Shown here piece by piece: positions 1 to 9,301 of a stretch of DNA of 53,947 nt (its first letter is position 1; each line of letters starts with the position of its first letter). The translations under genes were made by a program, and so were the position numbers. The notes under the pieces were generated by a model, which was not told the DNA's origin, did not search any database, and worked only from the letters and a program-made list of their open reading frames with translations. Source of the stretch: CAYPNF01 sp964411985 (lineage in GTDB: Bacteria; Verrucomicrobiota; Verrucomicrobiia; Limisphaerales; J093); NCBI GenBank assembly GCA_964411985.1, contig CAYPNF010000054.1, positions 1 to 53,947 of the forward strand, given 5' to 3'.

Positions 1-7
1 GGCTCGT

Positions 8-1060
8 TCAGTGGACCGTTCGTCGTGCCTGTGCCGATTGGCCAACCAACCCCGGTCCCATTTCGAAAGCGTCGGTCGAGTCAGCATTCCCAGCGAGCCC
101 ATAGCTGGCGATGCGCCGGAGACATCCCTGGTCTTCTCGAAAGGCGTAGAATCCCCCAACACCCCCGCCCAGCAGCGGCACCAGGCTGGATAGAAACTGT
201 TGCCCGAATTGCGAAAGCGAAGCCGCCGCCTGCAGGTCCCCCGTGAGTTTCGCGGCACTGGTTTTGACCCAACGCTGTTCGTCCATCTCTTCTGCACCCT
301 TCTTGAGCACCTCGACGGATCGTGCCAGACTCCCGATTTCATCCGTTCCCTCCGCAAACGGGACTTTCAGTTTGTACTCGCCTGCCGCAACCGCCTGCAC
401 CGATACCTCCAGGGCTCGGATGGGGCCAACGATCCTCTGGAACGTAAGCACCCCCAGGAGAGCTGCCAACAAGATGGTAGCGGAGTTGACCAAGAGCATC
501 CTCCACCGGGCCTGTTCGATTCTTTCCACACTCGCGCGGCCTGCAGCGTCAGCCAAGCGCTGATTATGCTGAATCCACTCGGTCAAGGTCGTGCCAAGGC
601 GCTCTCCCGTTTCGTTCACCGAACCTTTGAGCAGAGTCAAGGCCTCTGATCCGTGTCCCTGCGCCATCCGGGACATCACTTCCCTGGCGCCTTCAGCCCA
701 TTTCTGCCTCAGGTCCTGAAAGCTATTCAACAAGTTCTGGTCGCGAGAATCAGAGATCAGTGAGTCGGCATAGTGACGCAGTTGACGGAGTAATTCGGCT
801 TCACCCGAGTCGAACTGCGATCGGATCGTGGCCTGTTCGGCTTGGTTGGTCGCCAAAAGGCAATTCCTCACGTTCACGCGCAACTCCAGGAAGGTCCTCG
901 AAATATTCCCGAGGGCCGCAAGGCTCGGGATCTGGGTTTCCGCAACAAAGCGGCTGCGGCTCTCGATTTCTGACAGGTGAACCCGGGTGAAGATGCCCAT
1001 GCCCACCAGTGCGAGCAGAGGGATTGCCAGGAGAAGGACCAAACGTTTGGCGATCGTCAT
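8..1060 (-). CDS. Membrane sensor (4-helix sensor, HAMP, truncated GAF), probably a frameshifted histidine kinase
   Basis: The 350-residue product starts with a TM segment (about residues 6-24), followed by a helical periplasmic region of four-helix-bundle type (25-185), a second TM (186-207), a HAMP linker (208-262) and the start of a GAF domain (270-350). This order is typical of membrane hybrid histidine kinases. The kinase part is absent because a TGA (complement of 8-10) ends the frame inside the GAF domain, at GQSAQARRTVH. Adding one base there would continue as VHLNEP, which fits the usual GAF pattern after this point. I therefore read it as the 5' part of a longer kinase gene interrupted by a one-base deletion or a sequencing error. 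The rest lies outside the window. The ATG at 1060 has a GGA about 7 nt upstream. The sensor architecture is secure; kinase activity is inferred. Confidence 0.75.
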   Translation of the reverse strand: MTIAKRLVLLLAIPLLALVGMGIFTRVHLSEIESRSRFVAETQIPSLAALGNISRTFLELRVNVRNCLLATNQAEQATIRSQFDSGEAELLRQLRHYADSLISDSRDQNLLNSFQDLRQKWAEGAREVMSRMAQGHGSEALTLLKGSVNETGERLGTTLTEWIQHNQRLADAAGRASVERIEQARWRMLLVNSATILLAALLGVLTFQRIVGPIRALEVSVQAVAAGEYKLKVPFAEGTDEIGSLARSVEVLKKGAEEMDEQRWVKTSAAKLTGDLQAAASLSQFGQQFLSSLVPLLGGGVGGFYAFREDQGCLRRIASYGLAGNADSTDAFEMGPGLVGQSAQARRTVH

Positions 1061-1179
1061 GTTAGGTTCCAGATCACTTCAGCAGTGGGGTCAAGCTTGC
1101 TTTGCATGGCCTATCCAGGCCAGACGTTCGTATGCAAGTGATTGTATACCAGCGATAGTCTCTTTGAAAGCGGTTTCCT

Positions 1180-2676
1180 TCATGTTTCATGAGCTTCATG
1201 GTGAGCTCTCCCCGTACTCAATTCCGCCTTCATCAACTCCGGCAGCTGGCATCCTTCACAGAGGGAGTTGGATCTTGCACAAAAGTCACGCGTGATCTGG
1301 AGGAGTCCTTGTTGAACAGCCGCCGTCAGTGCCACACCCGACTTGCCGGGTCCCATCAGCCGCCGCCGAGCCATCCGCAGCCGGGCGTTGTCTTCTGCGG
1401 CGGGCCACTGAAACCAGCGGGTTTCCACGCGACTGTGTATTTCCCGATTCTCTCCCAATTGGGCGCGGATCCAAAACCAGGGGAGGAGGACGTTGATGGC
1501 CAGGTCCGTGACCCGTTGCGACCCCACTAGCGGACGTGCGGCGGAGATGGCTTTGGATCGAAGGGTCCAATGATGGGTCCAGAATTCATCTTCGCCCGAT
1601 TGGAGTCGGAGGAGCAACGACTTGGCCCAATCCTCGCGGCCCAAGGGTTCGAGCATCCAGGATTCGAGCCGGGCCAGGCAGCGTGGGGTGGAGAGCCAGT
1701 GCGCGGCGAGAGCCAACCGACGCGACGGATGATTGGCGGGACGCAGACCATCCAGACGCCAGGCGGAGACGGGGAGGATTCCGTGTTCATACACACCGCG
1801 ATCACGCCACCAAGTGTCCCAGAGGCGGCGCAAATAGGCATCTGTGCCGAGGTCCTGATGAGTGAGCACAGAGGGAAGCAGGCCGGCGATCCCCAGGAGC
1901 CTCGCTTGCAGCAGTTGGGGCGTTAAGGGCTCCTGCTCACCCGTCTGCCTGAGCAGGGGCAGCAAATCTGCAACCCGCCGCATCGCCCAGCTGTTATGCT
2001 TAAAACCTAAGGCGGTGAAGAACCCCTCCCATAAGGCCTGCTCCCAGCCCACGGTTGCGGCGCGTTGCCCAAGCAAGACCGCCTTGCGCTCCAAACGAAT
2101 TTGGGCAGCCTGCAACAACAAAGTCCTCCGTTGCTCGGCATCCATCTTGGCCCACATCGGTTGGCATCTTCCTGCTGTGCCAGCGGGCTCCGAGGATCCA
2201 CCTCCCAGTTCAAACCAGCGGATCAGATCGGGAAGGGGAGCGTCCAGGCTTTCCCTTACGGCAAGGGTCGGAAGCGGGAAATCTTGCCTGAGGACTCCCT
2301 CCCACACGACGTGCAGGATCACCCCTTGGTATCGTGGATTGGTGTCATGACGATGATGCCGCCAAAACTCGGGCCGCAGGTCGATTTCCACATCCCCTTG
2401 TCTTGCAGGGGTGTCCCCCAGGCGAACTAGGGCATTCTGGAAGTCGGGGCCTGCCTCTCGATTTAGGAATCCAGGGTGAAGAATCACCACGGGCCGACCG
2501 TCTAAACAACACAGGGCCTCGCGACGCAGGCGCTGATGCATCCAAATCTGATGCAGGGTCGCCTCGGAAGGGACCCCGGGCGGTTCTTCACGGAGACATG
2601 ACCATGGTTCGCCACACGAACGCCAACGAGCGTACAGATCACGGGATAACGCACTCACCTTGCCGTTGCATTTCAC
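1180..2676 (-). CDS. DUF2851 family protein
   Basis: The protein has about 498 residues if translation starts at the GTG at 2676. It matches the DUF2851 family as I know it: a segment W-x-H-Q-R-L, then a conserved HPGFLNREAGPDFQNA block, then GDVEIDL and a region rich in His and Arg. The C-terminus carries a Cys-containing segment (CARSNSLCEGC) that could bind metal. The biochemical function of the family is unknown. The frame stays open upstream to 2967, but that part overlaps the divergent protease gene and has no family similarity. The GTG at 2676 is preceded by GAGG at a 5-nt spacing and leaves a 100-bp divergent promoter region. It lies head to head with the htrA-like gene, so the two may share regulatory DNA. 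Confidence 0.8.
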   Translation of the reverse strand: MKCNGKVSALSRDLYARWRSCGEPWSCLREEPPGVPSEATLHQIWMHQRLRREALCCLDGRPVVILHPGFLNREAGPDFQNALVRLGDTPARQGDVEIDLRPEFWRHHRHDTNPRYQGVILHVVWEGVLRQDFPLPTLAVRESLDAPLPDLIRWFELGGGSSEPAGTAGRCQPMWAKMDAEQRRTLLLQAAQIRLERKAVLLGQRAATVGWEQALWEGFFTALGFKHNSWAMRRVADLLPLLRQTGEQEPLTPQLLQARLLGIAGLLPSVLTHQDLGTDAYLRRLWDTWWRDRGVYEHGILPVSAWRLDGLRPANHPSRRLALAAHWLSTPRCLARLESWMLEPLGREDWAKSLLLRLQSGEDEFWTHHWTLRSKAISAARPLVGSQRVTDLAINVLLPWFWIRAQLGENREIHSRVETRWFQWPAAEDNARLRMARRRLMGPGKSGVALTAAVQQGLLQITRDFCARSNSLCEGCQLPELMKAELSTGRAHHEAHET

Positions 2677-2776
2677 CCGGACCTCGCGCAATGTCAAGCC
2701 ACGGTTTTGCGGCACATCTCCCGGTGGGCCGGGTTCTCTAGCCGCCAGGACGCAAGACAGTACCTGATTCCATGCG

Positions 2777-4177
2777 ATGGATTCTATGAAACGTGGCAAA
2801 TCCCTTTCTTTTTGGACCAGTGCAGGGGGGTGTATCGCTGTTCTCCTCCTGACCACCGCTCTCACAGCGGAGCGCGGGACAACGGAGGCCCCCAATCGAC
2901 GGGATGCGGTGGTGAACGCCGTAGCTAAAGTGATGCCTTGCGTCGTGAATATTGGCACGGAAACCATTGTGGATGTGCAGGATCCGTACGAAGAGCTACT
3001 TCGAGATTTCTGGGGGCCTTATCACCGTCGTCGTCGACCCGAGTCCCAGTACAGCCTGGGTTCGGGAGTCATTATCGATGAGGCTGGTTATGTTCTTACC
3101 AATGAACATGTTGTGCGTAGGGCTACTCATATTTGGGTTCGCCTGACTGATGAGGCCGGCGGCGAAGTCTATGAGGCGGAACGGGTCGCAGGCACCAGTC
3201 GCTCCGACATGGCCCTGCTCCGTATCAAAGGGAAGAAGGACGAGAAATTCCGTGCCGCCCGATTTGCCGCCGATGACGACTTGATCCTGGGGGAGACGGT
3301 GATCGCGCTGGGCAATCCGTTCGGACTCGGTGGATCCGTGAGTCGAGGCATCCTCAGCTCGAAAAGCCGCCGCCCTCCTAAAGACCGGGAACCCATGGAT
3401 GTGGCGGACTGGCTCCAAACCGATGCCGCCATCAATCCCGGCAACAGCGGTGGACCTCTGGTAAACCTCAACGGCGAAATCATTGGGATTAACGTGGCTG
3501 TTTACCGCGAAGGGCAGGGGATCGGTTTCGCGATCCCGGTCAAGAGGGTGACCGAGGCGCTGTCCGAGATCATTTCCCCCGAGATCAGCCAGCTTTGGCT
3601 GGGTGCCCGGATCCGTCCCGGGGGCCAGGCCCTGACCGTCAGCAAAGTGGATCGGGGAAGCCCTGCTGAGAAGGCGGGGTTGAAACAAGGGGACGTGATT
3701 GTAGGCATTAACGGTAAGAAACCCCGTGGGTTTATCGAGTTCAACCAGGAGCTATCCGCCGCGGGCGACAAGCAGGATGTGAGCCTAATCGTGGACCGGG
3801 CTGGGGACAAGTTCACGGCCACCCTCCGCCTGGTCCGGGAATCGGCGGTCTTTAATGCGGCGCTGATCAAGCAGAAGCTGGGTATCAGTGTGCAGCAGAT
3901 TACGGCTGAGTTGGCGGAGCGGTTGGGACTGGTCACTACCGAAGGCCTTTTGGTGGCTGGGGTTGAACCGGGGAGCCCCGCCGCAGAGGCCCAGATTCAG
4001 CGAGGCCACATCCTGCTAGCCCTGGACGGAGAGGAGGCGGATGACGTCACCACGATGGCAAAAGTCTTGTTTGCCAAGAAGAAAGGCGAGAAAGTAGCCT
4101 TGGATGTGCTGGTTCAGCATCGGCGCGGGCCGTTTATCATGCCGCAGCGCGCCAGTGTGGAAATGCCCGTGCGATGA
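2777..4177 (+). CDS. HtrA/Deg-type periplasmic serine protease with two PDZ domains
   Basis: This 466-residue protein has a Sec signal or anchor (about residues 5-31) and then a trypsin-like domain. The catalytic triad is visible: His111 in TNEHVV, Asp144 in SDMALL and Ser224 in GNSGGP. Two PDZ domains follow (about 265-350 and 365-460), each with its ligand-loop region near GSPAEKAG or GSPAAEAQ. The order and length match DegP/DegQ/DegS-type enzymes that degrade or refold misfolded envelope proteins. The ATG at 2777 is used; a second ATG at 2786 is also possible and neither has a clear ribosome binding site. The stop overlaps the start of the ABC ATPase gene by 4 bp (ATGA), so the protease is translationally coupled to a transporter. 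Which HtrA subgroup it belongs to cannot be settled by eye. Confidence 0.93.
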   Translation: MDSMKRGKSLSFWTSAGGCIAVLLLTTALTAERGTTEAPNRRDAVVNAVAKVMPCVVNIGTETIVDVQDPYEELLRDFWGPYHRRRRPESQYSLGSGVIIDEAGYVLTNEHVVRRATHIWVRLTDEAGGEVYEAERVAGTSRSDMALLRIKGKKDEKFRAARFAADDDLILGETVIALGNPFGLGGSVSRGILSSKSRRPPKDREPMDVADWLQTDAAINPGNSGGPLVNLNGEIIGINVAVYREGQGIGFAIPVKRVTEALSEIISPEISQLWLGARIRPGGQALTVSKVDRGSPAEKAGLKQGDVIVGINGKKPRGFIEFNQELSAAGDKQDVSLIVDRAGDKFTATLRLVRESAVFNAALIKQKLGISVQQITAELAERLGLVTTEGLLVAGVEPGSPAAEAQIQRGHILLALDGEEADDVTTMAKVLFAKKKGEKVALDVLVQHRRGPFIMPQRASVEMPVR

Positions 4178-5139
4178 GCAGTGGACCGATAATCGAAGTT
4201 CAAAACCTGACGAAACGGTATGGCAGCCATGCCGCCGTCAATGACATCTCCTTCTCTGTGCAGCGGGGGGAGATCGTCGGTTTGCTCGGACCCAACGGCG
4301 CTGGGAAGAGCACCACCATGCGCATTCTTTCCTGCTTCATGCCTGCCAGCTCAGGCAGCGTCACCATCGCGGGGCATGACGTCTTTCGGGAAACGGACCA
4401 GGTTCGGCGGCGCATTGGTTACATGCCCGAGAACAATCCCCTCCATATTGACATGCGGGTGCGAGAGTACCTGCATTTCCGGGCGCGCCTCAAAGGGCTT
4501 GGCTGGCGACGTTCCAGGTCGCGCGTCGATGTCGTGGTTCAGCAGTGCGGATTGGCGGATGTGGACAAACGAATCATCGGTACCCTCTCCAAAGGTTACC
4601 GGCAGCGGGTGGGGTTGGCCGATGCCCTGGTGCATGAGCCCGACCTGATCATCCTGGATGAGCCCACCATCGGGTTGGATCCCCACCAGATCCGGGCGGT
4701 GCGCCAACTCATCAAAGACCTCAGCCCTCTCCATACGGTTCTGATTTCGTCCCACATCCTTCCTGAGGTGGAGATGACCTGTCACCGGGTGGTCATTCTG
4801 CGCGAAGGCCGGATGCTTGCGGCCGACACCACGGAGAACCTGCAACGTTGGATGAGCGACGGAGGTCAGGTGGTGGCCGAGATCGAGGCGCCTGTGGACC
4901 AACTCCGGCTCCTCTGGCAGGAAACAGAGGGGGTCGAGTATTTCGATGTCGCTCCGATCGACGGTGCCTTCTTTCGCTGCTCCCTCACCCCCCGCAAAGG
5001 GGTGGATCTGAGGCCCGCGGTTTTTGCTTCCGCGGTTGCGCGCGGATGGAAGTTGAGGGAATTGACCCGCACCCGGCATTCCCTGGAGGATATTTTCGTG
5101 CATGTAACGCGTCATGATCGCGAGGAGGAGGCATCCTGA
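4174..5139 (+). CDS. ABC transporter ATPase, GldA-like
   Basis: This 321-residue protein has a full ABC ATPase domain: Walker A GPNGAGKST (39-47), signature LSKGYRQR (about 138-145), Walker B LIILDEP (158-164) with Glu163, and a switch His in SSHILPEVE. A C-terminal region of about 90 residues follows, as in GldA and other ABC-2 export ATPases. It should power the membrane subunit encoded next to it. It overlaps the protease gene by 4 bp and shares one base (TGATG) with the permease gene, which points to coupled translation. GldA homologues occur widely outside gliding bacteria, so gliding motility should not be assumed. The substrate is unknown. Confidence 0.93.
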   Translation: MSSGPIIEVQNLTKRYGSHAAVNDISFSVQRGEIVGLLGPNGAGKSTTMRILSCFMPASSGSVTIAGHDVFRETDQVRRRIGYMPENNPLHIDMRVREYLHFRARLKGLGWRRSRSRVDVVVQQCGLADVDKRIIGTLSKGYRQRVGLADALVHEPDLIILDEPTIGLDPHQIRAVRQLIKDLSPLHTVLISSHILPEVEMTCHRVVILREGRMLAADTTENLQRWMSDGGQVVAEIEAPVDQLRLLWQETEGVEYFDVAPIDGAFFRCSLTPRKGVDLRPAVFASAVARGWKLRELTRTRHSLEDIFVHVTRHDREEEAS

Positions 5140-5891
5140 TGGGCGCTTATCTCACCTTGGTTCGGCGGGAGTTGGGAAGTTACTTCTTCTCGCTGACCGC
5201 CTACGTTGTCATCGCCGCCGTGCTCCTCCTGGTGGGCGTCAGCTTCTTGGTGGTACTGGAAGCCTACAACGGAGACCTGGTCAGCACCCCTCTCACGGAG
5301 CTTTGGCAAAGCAGCATGTTCTTTTGGTTGATCGTGCTCCTCGCTTCGCCCTTGATCACGATGCGGCTGTTCGCGCTGGAGAAGTTCTCGGGCACGTTTG
5401 AAACCCTGATGACCGTGCCCGTCAGCGACCTGCAGGTCGTGCTGGCGAAGTTTACCGGGGGTTTTCTGTTTTACCTTACTGCGTGGATTCCCCTCTTGGC
5501 CTGCATCTATGTGGTGCACCAGTACACCGACCAGGGAACGGCGATGGATTGGTGGCCGGTGGCCTCCACCTACCTCGGCGTCGCCTTGATCGGGTCTCTC
5601 TATATCGCCATGGGCACGTTTGCCTCGGCGCTCACCCGGTCGCAGATCATCGCCGCCATGGTGAGCCTCGCGTTCGGGGTTGGCCTCTTTCTCATCAGCT
5701 TTCTCAAGTTCAGCCTGGGCACACAATCCAGCCTGGCGGCCAAGGTTGTGAGCTACGTGGGGATGATCGAACACATGGAAGACTTCGCCAGCGGGGTGGT
5801 CGATACCCGTTACGTGGTGTTTTACCTTACCCTGACGGCGTTCTTCCTCTTCTTGACACTGAAGGTTGTGGAAAGTCGCCGCTGGAAATGA
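5139..5891 (+). CDS. ABC-2 type permease, GldF-like
   Basis: The product is a 250-residue membrane protein with about six hydrophobic helices. It begins with a short cytoplasmic stretch containing VRRELGSYFF, as in ABC-2 permeases that act with GldA-type ATPases. The segment MRLFALEKFSGTFETLMTVP (about residues 75-94) matches the conserved cytoplasmic loop of this family (ExxxGTxExLxTxP). The start shares an A with the stop of the ATPase gene, and the stop overlaps the next start by 4 bp. With genes 4174-5139 and 5888-7414 it reproduces the GldA-GldF-GldG set found in many phyla. Transport function is well supported; the cargo is unknown. Confidence 0.9.
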   Translation: MGAYLTLVRRELGSYFFSLTAYVVIAAVLLLVGVSFLVVLEAYNGDLVSTPLTELWQSSMFFWLIVLLASPLITMRLFALEKFSGTFETLMTVPVSDLQVVLAKFTGGFLFYLTAWIPLLACIYVVHQYTDQGTAMDWWPVASTYLGVALIGSLYIAMGTFASALTRSQIIAAMVSLAFGVGLFLISFLKFSLGTQSSLAAKVVSYVGMIEHMEDFASGVVDTRYVVFYLTLTAFFLFLTLKVVESRRWK

Positions 5892-7414
5892 CCATGAACG
5901 GAGACGACACCCCAAACAACAGTTTTTCCACCGTGCGCCGGGTGGGCATCGGGCTGAATGTCGCTGTCTCGATCGTGGCCTTTCTGGCGGTGGTGCTGAT
6001 GCTGAATTACCTCTCCGCGCGGCATTTCCGGCGCCTGCACTGGATCAGCGACGCTCGTTATGAGATCTCTCCGCAAACTCGGGATCTGCTCGGTGCCATC
6101 ACCAATACCATCCAGGTCACGATCCTTTTCGATCGTACGGAACCCCTTTTCGGCTCCGTTTCCGGGCTGCTCAAAGAGTACGCCTACGTTTGTCCTCACC
6201 TCAAGGTGGAACACGTCGACTATCGGCGTGACCTGAACCGCGCCCAGTTGGTTGTCACCAAGTATCAGCTTCCGCAGAAGGAGTCCGATCTGGTTATCTT
6301 CGAGATGGGGGCGCGGCGGACGATGGTTCGAGCCAGCGAATTGTCTGACTATGATTGGACCGGACTGATGAGAGGTGAGAAGGAGGTGAAGCGGCTGGCT
6401 TTCAAAGGCGAAAGACTTTTTTCCGCGGCCATCTTGAGCCTGATCGACAATCGGCAACCGGTGGCCTGCTTTCTTCAGGGACACGGAGAGCATGACCCCT
6501 CCAGTGATGAGGGAACCTATGGGTACTCCGAGTTGGTACGGCTCCTTGGACAAAAGAACATTCAGGTCCGGTTGCTCCGCTTAAACGGAACCAACCAGAT
6601 ACCCGAGGATTGTCAGATGCTGATCATTGCCGGGCCGCAGCACCCCATCGCTCCCGAAGAAGTCGAGAAGATCAGCAACTACCTGAACGGAGGCGGTCGC
6701 CTGCTGGCGATGCTCAGCTTCTACCGCTCCATGAATGCCGCTGGAAATGACCCACGCAAAGCCCAATCCGGACTCGAAAAACTCCTTGCCGGGTGGGGGT
6801 TGGCCATCGGAAACGACTACACCTCGGATCCGGGTAACACTCGCAGTGGAAGCGACTTGGTCTGCACCAATTTTGTTCCGCACTCCATCACCCACGCGCT
6901 CATGGGGAGTTCCGTATACCTCCCGGCTGCCCGGTCTGTGATCCCCGTGCAGGGTAACGCCTCGGCGTCCGATGGGGCCAAGGCGCAAGCCCTGCTCCTC
7001 ACTTCTGAAAGAGGGGTGACCACGAGTGAAATCCGGTCCGACGGCGTGGCTAACTTTAACCCTCTCCGGGACCGGCGTGGGGCCATTTCGGTCGCGGCCG
7101 CCGTGGAAAAGGGGAGCATTGCCGGAGTCAGCGCCGACCGTGGTTCGACTCGGATGGTGGTGGTGGGCGACTCTTTTGTTTTTGGCAACGCGGGCATCAT
7201 GAGCGACGCCAATCTGAGTTTCGCCAATCAGTCGATCAATTGGTTGCTGGATCGTCCCAAACACCTTTCTGGAATCGCCCCGCAACCTCTCCAGGAACGC
7301 CGTGTCAGCATCACTCAGAACCAGATGTTCCGTTTGCGCCTTCTGCTCGCGGTGGTGTTTCCCGGTGCCGTCATCTTTCTCGGCATCCTGGTCTGGTTCC
7401 GCCGACGCCGTTAG
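5888..7414 (+). CDS. GldG-like ABC transporter auxiliary protein
   Basis: The protein has 508 residues from the ATG at 5888. It has one N-terminal TM (about residues 17-38), a large periplasmic domain and a C-terminal TM followed by RRRR. This is the layout of GldG-type auxiliary subunits of ABC-2 exporters (the ABC-type uncharacterized transport domain). The periplasmic part carries the family's QGHGEHD motif and a GGRLLAM segment. The reading frame is open back to 5483 inside the permease gene, but the ATG at 5888 gives an exact ATGA overlap with the permease stop and places a TM at the N-terminus, so it is preferred. Its role is probably to assist substrate handling on the periplasmic side. 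Confidence 0.88.
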   Translation: MTMNGDDTPNNSFSTVRRVGIGLNVAVSIVAFLAVVLMLNYLSARHFRRLHWISDARYEISPQTRDLLGAITNTIQVTILFDRTEPLFGSVSGLLKEYAYVCPHLKVEHVDYRRDLNRAQLVVTKYQLPQKESDLVIFEMGARRTMVRASELSDYDWTGLMRGEKEVKRLAFKGERLFSAAILSLIDNRQPVACFLQGHGEHDPSSDEGTYGYSELVRLLGQKNIQVRLLRLNGTNQIPEDCQMLIIAGPQHPIAPEEVEKISNYLNGGGRLLAMLSFYRSMNAAGNDPRKAQSGLEKLLAGWGLAIGNDYTSDPGNTRSGSDLVCTNFVPHSITHALMGSSVYLPAARSVIPVQGNASASDGAKAQALLLTSERGVTTSEIRSDGVANFNPLRDRRGAISVAAAVEKGSIAGVSADRGSTRMVVVGDSFVFGNAGIMSDANLSFANQSINWLLDRPKHLSGIAPQPLQERRVSITQNQMFRLRLLLAVVFPGAVIFLGILVWFRRRR

Positions 7415-7415
7415 T

Positions 7416-9233
7416 ATGAATAGCAGAACTACCCGATATCTGGTGATGCTGGCGGTGGGACTGCTGGCTTTCATCGTCTTCTTCGAACGCCGTACCACGA
7501 GCACGAGTCGCACCCAACTTAACACCTCCCTCCTCTGGCCTGAGCTACAGACGAATGCCATGACCCGGGTGGAGATCATTCAGGGTACCAATCTTGTGCT
7601 TCGCGGCGAAAGAATCGGGCCTGCCTGGCGGCTTCGGGCCCCGGTGGATTACCCCGGGCAGTCGCTCGCTTTCGACAACCTGGTCAGCTCCCTGGCCCAG
7701 ATGCGCTACCGCAGCGCCGTTTCCTCCAAAGAAATGCTCAGTCACACCAATGGACCAGCCGCTTTTGGACTGAACCCCCCTCTTTGGACTCTGGTTCTGC
7801 TCTCCGAAGCCCAGCGAGTCGAGTTACGCCTCGGCGGAAGGACCCTGATCGGCGAACAGGTCTACGCGCAAGTGGTCGGTCGAGATGGTTTGTTCGTCAT
7901 CGACGCCGCCTCTCTTCCCGCCTTGCCGCTCCACGCGAATCAGTGGCGGGAAACGAGTCTTCTGTCCTTTCCTGTTGCCTCGGTGGACCGTGTGGAAGTT
8001 CGCCCAAGCACCAACGGATTTGTCGTCCTGCAGGATCCCACCAACAAGGTTTGGCAGATGTCCAAGCCGCTGTTGACCCGCGCCAATGCTGCGCGGATCG
8101 ACCACCTGTTGCGCGCGATGGAGATGGCCAGGGTCAACCGCTTCGTCAGCGACGATTCGAAAGCCGACCTCGAGGGGTACGGTCTGTTCCCCCCTGATCG
8201 GGAGCTTGTGCTGGGGCAGGGCACGAACGATCTCCTCGTGCTGCAGATTGGCCGTCTCTCCACGCAGGAGGTGTCGCAGGTTTACGTGCGCTCCCTGACC
8301 CATTCCAACGTGGTCCAACTCGCAGCGGCGGTGGTCGAGCCTTGGCTCGCCAGTTTCCGGGAGTTTTGCGATCGCCGTATGCTGATCTTTCCGTCCGAAA
8401 GCGTGGATCGCATCGAGGTCTCAGCCGACGAGAAATACGTGCTCCAAAAGGGGACGAACCAGGTTTGGCAAGTCCTCGAGCCAGTGTTAATGGAGGCCGA
8501 TTCGGTACTCGTCACGGAGTTGATCGGGAATCTGGCGGAACTGGAGTTTCAGGAATTTGAGAAGGAGGTCGCCACTGACTTCGCTCCCTACGGACTGGCC
8601 CCGCCCAAGCGCCGTTACGCCCTTTACTCCACCCTCTCCGCGAACCTTTCCAGCACCAACCTACTCCTCGCCCAGATGGATCTCGGGAATCCGAATGGAT
8701 CCAAGTTCTACGCGCGTCGGGGGCAGGAGAACTCCATCGTCACCACCATGGACCCCGGCAGGCTGCCCAAGGCGGCCTTCGAATTGCGCTCCCGCCAGAT
8801 CTGGTCCATCCCCACCAATCGCATCGCCAGCATTACGATCCGGCAGGATGGGGGGATCCGAAAACTGATTCGCACCGGGCCCATGAAGTGGGTCCATTCC
8901 TCAGACAGCCAAGGCATGATCAACCACTTTACGCTGGAAGAGGCAGCTTACCGGCTCGGCCAGCTGCGTGCCGAACGTTGGGTGGCCAAAGGGGAGGCCA
9001 GTCTTGCCCGCTTTGGCATTCCTGCAACCCAGCACGAGCTGACCATCGACCTGGTCTCCACCAACACCCCGTTGCAGGCTACCATTCGCTTCGGTCGTAA
9101 GTCCACCGGGGGGCGCGCTTATGCGGCGGTCACCCTGCCCGGCGAGTCCCAGCCGGTGGTCTTCGTCTGCCCGCAATCGATCTACCAGTACGTGGAAAGC
9201 GACCTCGTGGTGCAGCCTCCTCCTGGTAACTGA
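7416..9233 (+). CDS. DUF4340 domain-containing protein
   Basis: The 605-residue product starts 1 nt after the stop of the GldG-like gene. It has an N-terminal TM anchor (about residues 8-25) and a long periplasmic part with repeated beta-rich units. Each unit has the pattern W-x-L-x-x-P followed by a helix with a leucine-rich stretch and a YGL segment (for example ADLEGYGLFPPDRE and ATDFAPYGLAPPKR). This is the DUF4340 pattern, and genes of this family are often found directly after GldG-like genes. The units at about residues 70-180, 200-330 and 335-600 suggest internal duplication. The frame extends upstream to 7302 in the GldG-like gene, but the ATG at 7416 gives the TM and the tight junction. 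Its function is unknown, but the context marks it as a fourth part of the transporter. Confidence 0.87.
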   Translation: MNSRTTRYLVMLAVGLLAFIVFFERRTTSTSRTQLNTSLLWPELQTNAMTRVEIIQGTNLVLRGERIGPAWRLRAPVDYPGQSLAFDNLVSSLAQMRYRSAVSSKEMLSHTNGPAAFGLNPPLWTLVLLSEAQRVELRLGGRTLIGEQVYAQVVGRDGLFVIDAASLPALPLHANQWRETSLLSFPVASVDRVEVRPSTNGFVVLQDPTNKVWQMSKPLLTRANAARIDHLLRAMEMARVNRFVSDDSKADLEGYGLFPPDRELVLGQGTNDLLVLQIGRLSTQEVSQVYVRSLTHSNVVQLAAAVVEPWLASFREFCDRRMLIFPSESVDRIEVSADEKYVLQKGTNQVWQVLEPVLMEADSVLVTELIGNLAELEFQEFEKEVATDFAPYGLAPPKRRYALYSTLSANLSSTNLLLAQMDLGNPNGSKFYARRGQENSIVTTMDPGRLPKAAFELRSRQIWSIPTNRIASITIRQDGGIRKLIRTGPMKWVHSSDSQGMINHFTLEEAAYRLGQLRAERWVAKGEASLARFGIPATQHELTIDLVSTNTPLQATIRFGRKSTGGRAYAAVTLPGESQPVVFVCPQSIYQYVESDLVVQPPPGN

Positions 9234-9301
9234 GTGGATGCTTCCTCTCCATCGGCGGACTTGCTCCCGGCTTCCAGCCGCCCGAACCCTGCTTCCCGGT
9301 C

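Noticed and set aside
2677..2967. N-terminal extension of the DUF2851 frame
   Set aside because: It overlaps the divergent protease gene including its signal peptide and shows no family similarity; a GTG with a good GAGG lies at 2676.
5112..5915. A 267-codon minus-strand frame rich in His, Glu and Gln opposite the permease gene
   Set aside because: The composition is what the reverse complement of a hydrophobic membrane-protein gene gives; no domain is visible.
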